This document shows positions 10,062-18,339 of a DNA stretch of 64,000 nt, piece by piece. This stretch comes from Niveibacterium sp. 24ML. Its GTDB lineage: Bacteria; Pseudomonadota; Gammaproteobacteria; Burkholderiales; Rhodocyclaceae. Position numbers and translations under genes: made by a program. Under the pieces are notes generated by a model that ran no database searches, was not told the DNA's origin, and saw only the letters and a list, made by a program, of their open reading frames with translations. The DNA lies in assembly GCF_026586805.1 (NCBI RefSeq), contig NZ_JAPFHA010000010.1:88959-152958 (forward strand), given 5' to 3'. The stretch's first letter is position 1. Every line of letters starts with the position of its first letter.

Positions 10062-11110
10062 TCCGGCAGGGCCTGTCCCGGCTTGTGCCATGCGTCGTCT
10101 TCGTCAGGGGCGTCCGGGTCGCGAACCCGGTACTGCGATGCGCCACCCGATTCAAAATAGATGCGAGCGAGGGTTTCGGCGAGCACGCCCGTCGAGATGA
10201 ATTGAACGGCGGCGATGATCAGGAAGAAGCCCAGTTGCAACAGTGGTCGTTGCCCGATCGAGGCGCCGGTGAAGAGCTTGAGCGCGGCAAGCCAGCCCAG
10301 GATTGCACTGCCGATCACGCCCACCGCCAGACCGATGCCGCCAAAGAAGTGGCCAGGGCGCGCGCGATAGCGCATGAAGAAGAAGACGAAGATCAGGTCA
10401 AGAATCACGCGGAATGTGCGTGAGATGCCGTACTTGCTCTGGCCGAACTGCCGTGCATGGTGCGTGACGACCTCTTCGGCAATCCGCCGTGGGGTGGTGA
10501 CCGTCGCCAGCCATGCAGGAATGAAGCGATGCATTTCGCCGTACAGACGGACGTTCTTGATCACGCTGGCGCGGAAGGCCTTGAGGCTGCAGCCGTAGTC
10601 GTTGAGCTTCACGCCGGTGATGCGGGCAATCAGGCGGTTGGCGATGCGCGAGGGGATCTTGCGCAGCACCATGCCGTCCTTGCGGTTCTTGCGCCAACCG
10701 GCCACCAGGTCAAGGTTCTCGTTCAACAAGCGGCCGACCATGCGCGGAATGTCGATCGGATCATTCTGCAGGTCGCCATCCATGGTGACGATCACATCGC
10801 CACGCGCAGCGTCCACGCCGGCTTGCATTGCGGCGGTCTGCTTGAAGTTGCGCATGAGCGATACAACCCGGACGTGGGGGCCGTAATGCCGCGCGGCAGC
10901 TTCAAGTTCGCCGGGGGTGCCGTCAGAGCTGCCGTCGTCCACCAGCAGTAATTCCCACGGGTGCGGGTAGTCGAGCAGGGCTTCATGCACGCGCTTGGCG
11001 AGCGGTGCAACGTTTTCGGCCTCGTTGTACATCGGTACGACAACCGATAGACGGTGTGCCGGGATCGAGAGGGCGACCGGATGCTCGGTCGGGGTGACGG
11101 CTGTATTCAT
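10058..11110 (-). CDS. GT2 polyprenyl-phosphate glycosyltransferase (ArnC/DPM1-like)
   Basis: A 350-residue enzyme expected to load a sugar from a nucleotide donor onto undecaprenyl phosphate at the inner membrane. The GT-A domain shows LSVVVPMYNEAENV, LLLVDDGSSDGT (donor binding) and VIVTMDGDLQNDP (the DxD-like metal site). The AGWRKNRKDG segment follows, then two C-terminal hydrophobic helices (about 240-320). This is the architecture of ArnC, GtrB and dolichyl-phosphate mannose synthase. It sits directly upstream of two ArnT-like transferases and downstream of a UPF0104 membrane protein with ATGA overlaps, so the product probably feeds them. Confidence 0.9.
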   Translation of the reverse strand: MNTAVTPTEHPVALSIPAHRLSVVVPMYNEAENVAPLAKRVHEALLDYPHPWELLLVDDGSSDGTPGELEAAARHYGPHVRVVSLMRNFKQTAAMQAGVDAARGDVIVTMDGDLQNDPIDIPRMVGRLLNENLDLVAGWRKNRKDGMVLRKIPSRIANRLIARITGVKLNDYGCSLKAFRASVIKNVRLYGEMHRFIPAWLATVTTPRRIAEEVVTHHARQFGQSKYGISRTFRVILDLIFVFFFMRYRARPGHFFGGIGLAVGVIGSAILGWLAALKLFTGASIGQRPLLQLGFFLIIAAVQFISTGVLAETLARIYFESGGASQYRVRDPDAPDEDDAWHKPGQALPE

Positions 11111-12021
11111 GATGTGGTTCCGTTTGCCTTGACCGGCCGAGGGCCGGTCGGGAGCGCTGCGTAGGCCAAAGCCCCGGCACTTACAGCGGTGGCGATGATA
11201 ACGAGGTGCAAAGCGAGCGCGGCCTGAAGTCCGTTCGCGAGTGTAATGCCGTGCGGCACCAGTGCGGCTGCGACGCCGGCTTCGTAGGTGCCAAATCCTG
11301 CCACACCCTGAACCGGCAGGATGGCGGCAAGCTCGCCGCCGAGCACGCCGGCGCTGGCAAGCCAGTCAGAACGCCCGAGCAGTGCGGTGAGCAACAGGGT
11401 TTGAGCAGAAAGCTTGACGAGCCAGTTGGCGAGCGTCCATGCCCAGCTGCGGACAGCGCCGCGGGTGGAATGGGCAAGGGCAAGGCGCAGCTTGCCCAGC
11501 TTGCCTCGCCAGCCGGTTTGCTCTGCGACATTGGCCGGGTGAGCCCGTGCCCAGGCCGGCACCGCCCACGCGCTGAGCAGCACGCCAAGGCTCCAGAGCA
11601 CACGGATGGCCAGATCGAGGCCGGGCCAAACCCATGCAGCCAGAAGCAAGACGACAAACGCGTCCTGCATCCGCAACCACAGCAGCGACACCAGCGCTCG
11701 CCCCATCGGCACGCCAAATTCACGCTGAAGCAGGACCGGCAAGGCGATCTCGCCCCCGCGGAAGGGGACGACGTTGATGGCGGCATTGTGGGCAGTCGTG
11801 ACACGCGCCATGGCCCAGAAGTGGCCACGCGAGACATCCACGAACTCGTCGCTCATGCGCGCAGCACGCAGCAGGTAGCTGAGCAGAAAGCCCGAGAGCG
11901 CCAGCGCAAGTACGCTCCAGGGCATCGAGCCCAGGCGTTCGCCGACGGCGCGCCAATCACCGGAATGCGCAAGCCACGCGAGCAGCGCAAGCGAAATCGC
12001 AAGAGCAAGCAGGCGCTTCAA
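11107..12021 (-). CDS. UPF0104 / lysylphosphatidylglycerol synthase transmembrane-domain protein
   Basis: The 304-residue protein has about eight hydrophobic helices and the GGEIALPVLLQREFGVPMGRAL signature of the MprF-type flippase-like domain (UPF0104), without the catalytic LPG synthase domain. Relatives are found beside glycosyltransferases and are thought to move lipid-linked substrates across the membrane. I choose the TTG start at 12021, which overlaps the upstream PAP2 stop as TTGA, the same four-base coupling used throughout this operon. An open frame continues upstream to 12252, but only inside the PAP2 gene. A role in flipping the polyprenyl-sugar is inference. Confidence 0.78.
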   Translation of the reverse strand: MKRLLALAISLALLAWLAHSGDWRAVGERLGSMPWSVLALALSGFLLSYLLRAARMSDEFVDVSRGHFWAMARVTTAHNAAINVVPFRGGEIALPVLLQREFGVPMGRALVSLLWLRMQDAFVVLLLAAWVWPGLDLAIRVLWSLGVLLSAWAVPAWARAHPANVAEQTGWRGKLGKLRLALAHSTRGAVRSWAWTLANWLVKLSAQTLLLTALLGRSDWLASAGVLGGELAAILPVQGVAGFGTYEAGVAAALVPHGITLANGLQAALALHLVIIATAVSAGALAYAALPTGPRPVKANGTTS

Positions 12022-12821
12022 GCGGCGGCGCTCCGCTTGAGCCAGATAGCCCGAAGCGCAACGATGGCACTGCCTACCGCCACGCCTGAAAGCAGCCACT
12101 TGAGCGGATCGGCCAGCGGGTAACCGAGATCGGTGCCGGCGAGGCTGATCCCCATCACCAGCAGTGCCAACGCCATGACTGCTTGCATCGTGAGCTTCTG
12201 CCAGACCATCCAGCGGCGGGAAATCGCCTCGCCCGCGGCGCCGGAGAGCCAACCGCCAGCAGCGCCGACCAGTACATCGAGCGGCCAGTGGGCGCCAACG
12301 GCAATCCGCGAAAAAGCCACCAATGCGGCAAGCGGCAGCAGCACGCTCGCAAGCAGGGCTGGCCGACGGCCAAAAAACACCAGCGTCGCTGCAAAGGCAA
12401 ACGCGGTGGTGGCGTGCCCGGAAGGGAATGAGTTCCGGGTGAGCGTTTCACCGATGATGTGGATCTGGCTGGGGTCGAACATCGCCGCGGGGCGCCCGGC
12501 GTCGACCAGTGGTTTGATCGTGTGCGTGAAGCTGCCCGCGAATGCGCCGGTGAGCAGTGCGCTGGCCATCAGGCGCGGCGTGTTCTTCAGGGTCGGCGCC
12601 ACCACCGCATAGGCGCAGGCGCCGGTGCCCAGTACGGTGACCCAGGACCAGAAGCTCGCCGGGAGCATCGCCGCGCCGCTGTTGAGCGCGAGGAACAGTG
12701 GCGTGTTCGTGTTCTGCTGCAGCAGCGCGCCCGCGGCGGCCAGCAACAGCAAAGGTGGCAGCCAGATCAGCAGCAGACGGGGCAGGGCGGGGCTCGGCGC
12801 AGGAGGCGTGGGTTCAGGCAT
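12018..12821 (-). CDS. PAP2-family membrane phosphatase
   Basis: A 267-residue multi-pass phosphatase with full motifs KPLVDAGRP (K-x6-RP), SFPSGHATTAF and SRIAVGAHWPLD (SR-x5-H-x3-D), plus two extra C-terminal helices (about 200-255) not needed for catalysis. The family includes undecaprenyl-diphosphate phosphatases, phosphatidylglycerophosphatase B and lipid A phosphatases. It is the first gene of the six-gene envelope run. The ATG at 12821 is chosen over an upstream TTG at 12842 because it matches the expected Pro-rich cytosolic head; neither has a clear ribosome site. It differs strongly from the other PAP2 protein at the end of the run. Confidence 0.83.
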   Translation of the reverse strand: MPEPTPPAPSPALPRLLLIWLPPLLLLAAAGALLQQNTNTPLFLALNSGAAMLPASFWSWVTVLGTGACAYAVVAPTLKNTPRLMASALLTGAFAGSFTHTIKPLVDAGRPAAMFDPSQIHIIGETLTRNSFPSGHATTAFAFAATLVFFGRRPALLASVLLPLAALVAFSRIAVGAHWPLDVLVGAAGGWLSGAAGEAISRRWMVWQKLTMQAVMALALLVMGISLAGTDLGYPLADPLKWLLSGVAVGSAIVALRAIWLKRSAAA

Positions 12822-12874
12822 GTGCACAGTGCGTGGAATCAACAGGCGATTCTAACATCGCCCCGCTCTGTGCC

Positions 12875-13720
12875 TTAGAGCGCGAGCAGGCTCTGGCGGC
12901 CCCACCATTCGGCGCCTGCCGGCAGTACCACGGGCTTGCCGATGGCGCCGTGTTCGATGCACAGCATGCGCCGGAACCCGAGCTTGGTCATGTCGGGCAG
13001 TGTGGCGCTCAGATGCTCCCAGGGGTTCCACACCACCACATCGGGCAGGTTCTCGGCGGATAGCCCGAGCGAGCGCCCCCGCTCGCTGACGAGTACCGGC
13101 TTCTGCGCGTCGAAATAGATGCGATCGGTCTCCGCCTCGATCATCAGTTCGGTGCCGCTTTCGCGGTGCTCGGTGCCCTTGGTGGCGTCCAGGTAGCGCA
13201 GGCCCCGCAGCCCCTGGATCTGTGCTTCTTCTACCTCGCGCACGGCGAGGTAGCTGTGCAGCGCGCAGGTGAAGCTGATGGTTTCGTCGCCGGGGTTGCG
13301 CACGCCCAGTTCCACGTCGAGCCGCTTCCCCGAGAGCAGAACCGTCAGTTCGGCGTGGAAGGCATGGGGCCAGATTTCGCGGGATACATCGTCATCGCCC
13401 AGCGCCATCGTCGCCGTTGCGAAGTCGCTGCCGCTGCGGCCGGAATCGAAGTCCCACTCGACGGTGCGCACGAAACCATGTTTTGGCAGCGGGCCACGCG
13501 AACCGAACTGCGGAAAGCAGATCGGGATGCCGCCGCGCACCGGTACGCCGCGCTCGAACTTGGCGTTTTCGCTGAGGAAGAGACGCTCTTCGCCGCCAGC
13601 GGGAATCCAGCTGACGACTTGCGCGCCGTGGCGCAGGATGGTTGCTTGTGCGCCGTCGGGGGCGGATATCCGCACTGCGGGCATGCCATGGAATTCGATG
13701 TGTTCGATCGCTTCGATCAT
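12875..13720 (-). CDS. D-hexose-6-phosphate mutarotase (YeaD-like aldose 1-epimerase family)
   Basis: Interconverts the alpha and beta anomers of hexose 6-phosphates. The 281-residue beta-sandwich protein shows the YeaD pattern: RGGIPICFPQFG, LPKHGFVRTVEWDF with the catalytic His, FTCALHSYLAV with the second His, VVVWNPWEHLSA and the closing CIEHGAI segment. The catalytic Glu is expected in this last part. It reads in the same direction as tag upstream (15-base gap) and the PAP2 gene downstream (53-base gap), so it may be co-transcribed with the envelope sugar cassette, although it is also a common stand-alone housekeeping gene. Confidence 0.9.
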   Translation of the reverse strand: MIEAIEHIEFHGMPAVRISAPDGAQATILRHGAQVVSWIPAGGEERLFLSENAKFERGVPVRGGIPICFPQFGSRGPLPKHGFVRTVEWDFDSGRSGSDFATATMALGDDDVSREIWPHAFHAELTVLLSGKRLDVELGVRNPGDETISFTCALHSYLAVREVEEAQIQGLRGLRYLDATKGTEHRESGTELMIEAETDRIYFDAQKPVLVSERGRSLGLSAENLPDVVVWNPWEHLSATLPDMTKLGFRRMLCIEHGAIGKPVVLPAGAEWWGRQSLLAL

Positions 13721-13735
13721 GATGTTGTGTTCTTT

Positions 13736-14326
13736 CTAGGACTGAACGCCGGCTGCCGATGGCGCAAGCCCGGCATGGCGGAAACAGGCGGGGTGATGGT
13801 CGTTGACCATGCCGGTTGCCTGCATGAACGCATAACATGTTGTGCTGCCGACGAAGCGGAAGCCCGCTTTGCGCAGCGCTTTGCTCATCCGGTCCGATGC
13901 GGGGCTGGTGCTCTGCACTGCAGCATCGGCTGGGCGCTGGCCCGCGGCATCGCTGGCGAACGACCACAACCAGCGCGCCGGGTCGATGCCCTGTTCAATG
14001 AGTGCCAGCCAGGCGCGCGCGTTGCCGATGGTCGCTTCGATCTTGCCGCGGTGGCGCACGATGCCGGGGTCGCCAAGCAGACGGTCAAGATCCTGGTCCG
14101 TGAAGCGGGCGACTATTTCCGGGTCAAAGCCGGCGAAGGCGCGTCGGTAGCCTTCCCGCTTGCGCAGTATCGTCAGCCACGACAGCCCGGCCTGCGCGCC
14201 TTCGAGCGTGAGGCATTCAAACAGTGCATGCGGGTCGTGCTGCGGCACGCCCCATTCGGTGTCGTGATAGGCGATGTAGAGCGGGTCGGCCGTCACCCAG
14301 CTGCAGCGAACCTGCGTGTCAGGCAT
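13736..14326 (-). CDS. tag: DNA-3-methyladenine glycosylase I
   Basis: Excises 3-methyladenine from alkylated DNA. The 196-residue protein starts with RCSWVTADPLYIAYHDTEWG, giving the Cys and His of the structural zinc site and the Tag signature. It continues with EGAQAGLSWLTILRKREGYR, the base-recognition Glu region, and ends with VNDHHPACFRH, which supplies the second His/Cys zinc pair. The start ATG overlaps the end of the upstream ABM gene by eight bases. Confidence 0.95.
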   Translation of the reverse strand: MPDTQVRCSWVTADPLYIAYHDTEWGVPQHDPHALFECLTLEGAQAGLSWLTILRKREGYRRAFAGFDPEIVARFTDQDLDRLLGDPGIVRHRGKIEATIGNARAWLALIEQGIDPARWLWSFASDAAGQRPADAAVQSTSPASDRMSKALRKAGFRFVGSTTCYAFMQATGMVNDHHPACFRHAGLAPSAAGVQS

Positions 14327-14630
14327 TGAACTCGTCGATGGCCTTGAGCACGCGGAATTGCGGAATCCCTGCGAGCTTGCCGATCAGGGCCATGATCGCC
14401 GCCTTCACATGCGGCGCACTCATGTGCCGATTGAGCGAGGCTTCGTCGGCCCAGACCTCGATCGTGTTGATCCGCAAGGGATTCGACCCTTCGCGATAGA
14501 GGTCATAGCGCAGGCAGCCTTCTTCCTGACGGGTCAGTTCCGCGGCATGGCGCAGCACACGGATGGCTTCTTCTTCATGCTGAGGAACGATCTCCGCAAG
14601 GGCGATCACATGAATCGGGGCATTACTCAT
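14319..14630 (-). CDS. Antibiotic biosynthesis monooxygenase (ABM) family protein
   Basis: A 103-residue dimeric alpha-beta barrel protein of the YgiN/ABM type. The pattern IHVIALAEIVPQHEEEAI, a central QEEGCLRYDLYREGSNP strand-turn-strand, and WADEASLNRHMSAPHVKAA match quinol or heme monooxygenase-like members. It is coupled at both ends: its ATG overlaps the stop of the acetyltransferase gene by ATGA, and its 3' end overlaps tag. The substrate is unknown; many family members detoxify reactive small molecules. Confidence 0.85.
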   Translation of the reverse strand: MSNAPIHVIALAEIVPQHEEEAIRVLRHAAELTRQEEGCLRYDLYREGSNPLRINTIEVWADEASLNRHMSAPHVKAAIMALIGKLAGIPQFRVLKAIDEFNA

Positions 14631-17332
14631 TCGCGAACTCCAAGGGGTGCATAGGCCTGGATATCCAGGGTGCCAAGTTTAAGCGAAGTGTCTTCAGGGT
14701 CGTTCGTCAGCTTGAAGCCGAACTTGCGCACGAAGCGAAGCATGCGGTCGTTGTCGTTGAGGAAGATGCCCTTCATTTCGAGCAGGCCGCGGTCTTTTGC
14801 GCTGAGGATGAGGATCTCCATCAGGCTGTGCGCCAGGCCGGTGCCCTTGACGTCGTCGGAGACGACGATGGCAAATTCGCAGCTCTTGCCGTCGGGGTTG
14901 GCGGCATAGCGGCAGACGCCAAGCTGGTGTTCGGCTCCGTCCCGCATCACGGTGGCGACGAAGGCCATTTCCCGGTCGTAGTCGATCTGGGTGAGCTTGG
15001 CCAGCATCTGGGGCGGCAGCTCTGAGAGCGCGCTCATGAAGCGGTAGTACTTTGTTTCGGGCGAGAGCCGCCGCACGAAGGCCTGCTCCAGCGCGGCGTC
15101 TTCCGGCATGATCGGGCGCACCAGCACCTCGCTGCCGTCACGCAGGCTGATGTGCCGGACAAGATTGCCCGGATATGGATGGATCGCCATGTGGTCGTAG
15201 CGGTTTGCGTTCTTCGGCACGCGGCCGACCACAATGCGGACGTCGACCGCCACCACGTCGTTCTCGTCGGCGACCAGCGGCTGAATGTCGACCGAGCGCA
15301 CCCAGGGCAGCTCGCACGCCATCTCCGAGAGTCTCAACACCACGAACTCCAGCCTGTCCATCGCGATCGGGGGCAGGCCGCGCCAGGCGTCCAGCTTGTT
15401 GGCCATGCGGTGCGAGCGGACGAGGTCGCGCGCAAGAAACTCGTTGAGCGGTGGCAGTGCAACGGTGCGTGAATCAAGCCCGTCGGCGTCCACGCCATGC
15501 TCGCCGAAGGAGATGATCGGGCCGAAAACCGGGTCTCGCGACACACCCAGCAAGAGGCCGCGCGCGCTGGCGAGTTCGATCCGCGGTTCGATCGTCACGC
15601 CGTGCTCGGCACTGTCGTCATCGCGCGAGCGCAAGTCGTCCATCAGCTCTTCGAAGGCCAGATGGGCCGCCACTGCGCTTGAAGGGTAGCGTTTCGGACC
15701 GGTACCCAGGCTTTGCCGCCGCAAGGTGTTGGCGCGCATCGTGACCGGGAAGCCCAGCTCGTAGGCCATGGTGACCGCCTGCGCGGCGGTGTGGGCCACC
15801 AGGGTGCGCCGCACCGGAATCTTGAAGGCCGCAAGCACGGACCGCGCTTCACTGCGGGTCAGGGTGGTACGGCCGCTTTCGATGGCGTTTTCAATCACGG
15901 CCCGCGCAGCGGCAATGTCTGGCGCCTCAAGGCTTGATAGCGGCGAGGGCACTTGCGTCAGCAGCTTCTGGTTCTGGTAGTAGGCGGAGATCTGCGAGAA
16001 CAAGTCGATTGCAGGTTCCGGCGTGCGGTAACTCGGGATGCCGTTGGCAACAAATTGCTCGCGCGCCGCGCTGACCTGCGCCTCGCCCATCCAGCAGCAG
16101 AGGATGGGTTTGTCTGCCTTTTTGTCGATCTCGATCACGCGCTGCGCAACCTCCATCGGGCGCGTCATCGCCTGCGGGGTGAGGATTGCCAGAATGCCAT
16201 CCACGCCCGGATCGGCCAGCACGGTTTCAAGCGTGCGCGCGTAGCGATCAGGGTCGGCATCGCCCACCATGTCGATCGGATTGTCGTGCGACCAAGCGCG
16301 CGGCAGGTCGCGGTTGAGCGCGGCAATCGTCTGCGGTGAAAGCTCGGCCAGCGGGATGCCCAGATCCCCCGCGCGGTCAGCCGCCATGACGCCGGGGCCT
16401 CCGCCGTTGGTGATGATCGCGAGGCGGTTGCCGCGTGGCCGGAAGCGGGTGAACAGAGCCTGCGTGGCGGCGAACATCTGGGTCAGGTACTTCAGCCGGA
16501 TCACGCCCGCGCGGCGCAGCGCGGCATCGAAGACGATGTCCTCACCCACGATGGCGCCGGTGTGCGAATGCGCGGCCCGCGAGCCCGATGGATGGCGGCC
16601 GACCTTGATCACCATGATCGGTTTGGCGCGTGCGGCGGTTCGCAGCGAACTCATGAATCGGCGCGCGTCGCGGATGCCTTCGATGTAGAGCAGGATGCTC
16701 TCGGTGCGGAAGTCCCAGATCAGGTAATCGAGGATTTCACCAAAGTCCAGATCGCAGGACCCACCCAGCGACACAACGTTGGAGAATCCGACATTGGTGG
16801 TCTTGGCCCAGTCGAGAATCGCCGCACACAGCGCGCCCGACTGCGAAATGAAACCGATGCTGCCCGCCTTGGGTGCAGCGTGGGCAAACGTGGCATTGAC
16901 GCCCGCAATGGCGCGTGCGATGCCCAGGCTGTTCGGCCCCAGGATGCGGATGCCGTACTTATCGGCCAGACGAACGATGTCGCGTTCCATGGCCGCGCCT
17001 TCGCTGCCGCTTTCGGCAAAACCGGCCGACAGGATCACCGCGGTCTTCACGCGCGCCCGGCCGCATGCGGCGACGATGTCTGGCACGGTGGGCGCGGGCG
17101 TTGCCACAATCGCCAGATCCACCCGCTGCGGCACATCGCCAATGCTGTGCACGCAGGGGGTGCCGAGGACTTCCTTGTACTTGGGGTTGACCGAGTAGAG
17201 CTTGCCCTTGAAGCCGCTCTCAAGCATGTTCTGCACGAGCACGTTGCCAAGCGCGCCGTCTCGCGGCGATGCGCCGATCACGGCGACCACCTGCGGTACG
17301 AACAGGGGCGTGAGGTAGTGTTGCTCGTCCAT
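14627..17332 (-). CDS. Acyl-CoA synthetase (NDP-forming)-like / GNAT acetyltransferase fusion, Pat/PatZ type
   Basis: A 901-residue protein of the Pat/YfiQ family, which acetylates lysines in acetyl-CoA synthetase and other central enzymes. Domains in order are CoA-binding (about 8-135, VVAVIGASPRDGALGN), succinyl-CoA ligase-like (150-300, with SGALCAAILDW and HSHTGAIVGED), a second ligase flavodoxin-like part (to about 465), an ATP-grasp domain (about 475-700) and a C-terminal GNAT domain (about 735-890, with GTGLAHSLMEILI for acetyl-CoA binding). The His in the SHTG motif, the phosphate carrier in ADP-forming acetyl-CoA synthetases, is present. It heads the minus-strand run with ABM and tag. 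Confidence 0.9.
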   Translation of the reverse strand: MDEQHYLTPLFVPQVVAVIGASPRDGALGNVLVQNMLESGFKGKLYSVNPKYKEVLGTPCVHSIGDVPQRVDLAIVATPAPTVPDIVAACGRARVKTAVILSAGFAESGSEGAAMERDIVRLADKYGIRILGPNSLGIARAIAGVNATFAHAAPKAGSIGFISQSGALCAAILDWAKTTNVGFSNVVSLGGSCDLDFGEILDYLIWDFRTESILLYIEGIRDARRFMSSLRTAARAKPIMVIKVGRHPSGSRAAHSHTGAIVGEDIVFDAALRRAGVIRLKYLTQMFAATQALFTRFRPRGNRLAIITNGGGPGVMAADRAGDLGIPLAELSPQTIAALNRDLPRAWSHDNPIDMVGDADPDRYARTLETVLADPGVDGILAILTPQAMTRPMEVAQRVIEIDKKADKPILCCWMGEAQVSAAREQFVANGIPSYRTPEPAIDLFSQISAYYQNQKLLTQVPSPLSSLEAPDIAAARAVIENAIESGRTTLTRSEARSVLAAFKIPVRRTLVAHTAAQAVTMAYELGFPVTMRANTLRRQSLGTGPKRYPSSAVAAHLAFEELMDDLRSRDDDSAEHGVTIEPRIELASARGLLLGVSRDPVFGPIISFGEHGVDADGLDSRTVALPPLNEFLARDLVRSHRMANKLDAWRGLPPIAMDRLEFVVLRLSEMACELPWVRSVDIQPLVADENDVVAVDVRIVVGRVPKNANRYDHMAIHPYPGNLVRHISLRDGSEVLVRPIMPEDAALEQAFVRRLSPETKYYRFMSALSELPPQMLAKLTQIDYDREMAFVATVMRDGAEHQLGVCRYAANPDGKSCEFAIVVSDDVKGTGLAHSLMEILILSAKDRGLLEMKGIFLNDNDRMLRFVRKFGFKLTNDPEDTSLKLGTLDIQAYAPLGVRE

Positions 17333-17513
17333 TCTGGTTTACCCGGTCCGGTTGGTGGCGGCATCGTAGTGGGCACGGCTGACGCATTGCTTGCGTTGGG
17401 TCAGTCGTGCGCCGGTCGCAATTGCCGATGTGCGATCTGACAATGCACCGACATTGTCGTTCGTTTGCGCCGGTTTCGTCAGGGGCTCGCCCCCGACTTT
17501 GTGGAGCAGAACC

Positions 17514-18098
17514 ATGCAGTCACACCACCACGCCGGCACCATGCCGCCTTCCGCCTGGGTGCGCGCCCATGCGCACCTTGTGCCGACTGGCCGCGTGCTT
17601 GATCTTGCGTGCGGTAGCGGGCGTCACGCACGCTTCTTCGCCGCAGCGGGTTGGCCGGTGCTGGCCGTTGATCGTGATGCGACGGCCTTGCAGGCTCTCG
17701 CTGGCGTGGACTTGATCGAGACCCGGGGGTGCGAACTTGAGACAGGCGCCTGGCCCTTGCAGGCCGCCACCTTTGCCGGCGTGGTGGTGACGCACTACCT
17801 TCACCGCCCGCGTCGGGCCGAGTTGATGGCGCTTTTGCAGGCGGGCGGGGTGCTGATCTACGAGACCTTCATGGCCGGGCACGAGCGCCATGGCCGGCCT
17901 TCACGCCCCGAATTTCTCTTGCAGCCGGGCGAATTGCTTGATTGGGCGCATCTGTTCGGCCTCGAGGTCTTGGCCTTTGAAGAGGCGACAGTCAGAATCC
18001 CCCGTGAAGCCTGTCTGCAGCGCCTGTGCGCGCGGCGACCGCTGGACCGATCTATTCTGGAAGTACCCACTACCCACTACCCACTACCCACGGAGTGA
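17514..18098 (+). CDS. Class I SAM-dependent methyltransferase
   Basis: A 194-residue methyltransferase with SAM motif I VLDLACGSGRHARFFAAAGW followed by VLAVDRD, the acidic ribose-binding end of strand 2. VVVTHYLHRP is motif IV and GGVLIYETFM is the strand 5 region. It resembles TehB-like small methyltransferases; the substrate is unknown. The ATG at 17514 has GGAG eight bases upstream; an open frame reaches 17391 but lacks a ribosome site. The last codons are made of a 4 x TACCCAC repeat, so the C-terminus depends on repeat copy number. The small RRM gene follows five bases after the stop. Confidence 0.82.
   Translation: MQSHHHAGTMPPSAWVRAHAHLVPTGRVLDLACGSGRHARFFAAAGWPVLAVDRDATALQALAGVDLIETRGCELETGAWPLQAATFAGVVVTHYLHRPRRAELMALLQAGGVLIYETFMAGHERHGRPSRPEFLLQPGELLDWAHLFGLEVLAFEEATVRIPREACLQRLCARRPLDRSILEVPTTHYPLPTE
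18064..18091. repeat. Tandem heptanucleotide repeat, 4 x TACCCAC
   Basis: Four perfect head-to-tail copies of TACCCAC end immediately before GGAG, which is both the last part of the methyltransferase gene and the ribosome site of the RRM gene. The unit length is not a multiple of three, so copy-number change moves the reading frame. Reading the sequence with three copies removes the methyltransferase stop and enters the RRM gene in frame. Confidence 0.95.
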
Positions 18099-18102
18099 TG
18101 CA

Positions 18103-18339
18103 ATGAACCTTTGGCTTGCCAATCTGGCCCCGGAAGTGACCGACGATGACATCCGTGCGCTGGTCATGAAGTACTGCGCGGTTGAGGTGCCTGAGATCCG
18201 CCGCGAACCGGGTGATGGCTCGCGGCCTGCCGCTGAACTGCGGTTTCCCGATGTCAGTTCAGACGTTTTGCACCAGTTTCAGGGCCGCCTCAACGGCATG
18301 TTCTGGATGGGGCGCAAGCTCAGCGCCCAGGTCATGTAA
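18103..18339 (+). CDS. Small RNA-recognition-motif (RRM) protein
   Basis: The 78-residue protein is a single RRM-like domain: MNLWLANLAPEVTDDDIRAL gives strand 1 with the RNP2-like LWLANL and helix 1. AAELRFPDVSSDVL corresponds to strand 3 and helix 2, and the C-terminus LNGMFWMGRKLSAQVM matches the loop and strand 4. Aromatic RNP1 residues are weak, so RNA binding is inferred. GGAG lies eight bases before the ATG. It follows the methyltransferase gene by five bases and overlaps the convergent mnmH gene by eight bases at its end. Confidence 0.75.
   Translation: MNLWLANLAPEVTDDDIRALVMKYCAVEVPEIRREPGDGSRPAAELRFPDVSSDVLHQFQGRLNGMFWMGRKLSAQVM

Noticed and set aside
8523..10160. 545-codon open frame on the plus strand opposite the ArnT-like gene
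   Set aside because: It is antisense to a protein with clear GT39 motifs. Its translation is Gln/Arg/Gly-rich low-complexity sequence, typical of the complement of GC-rich membrane-protein genes, and it has no recognisable domain.
13166..14329. 387-codon plus-strand frame opposite the mutarotase and tag genes
   Set aside because: It covers parts of two well-supported opposite-strand genes and their junction, so it cannot be a real single gene.
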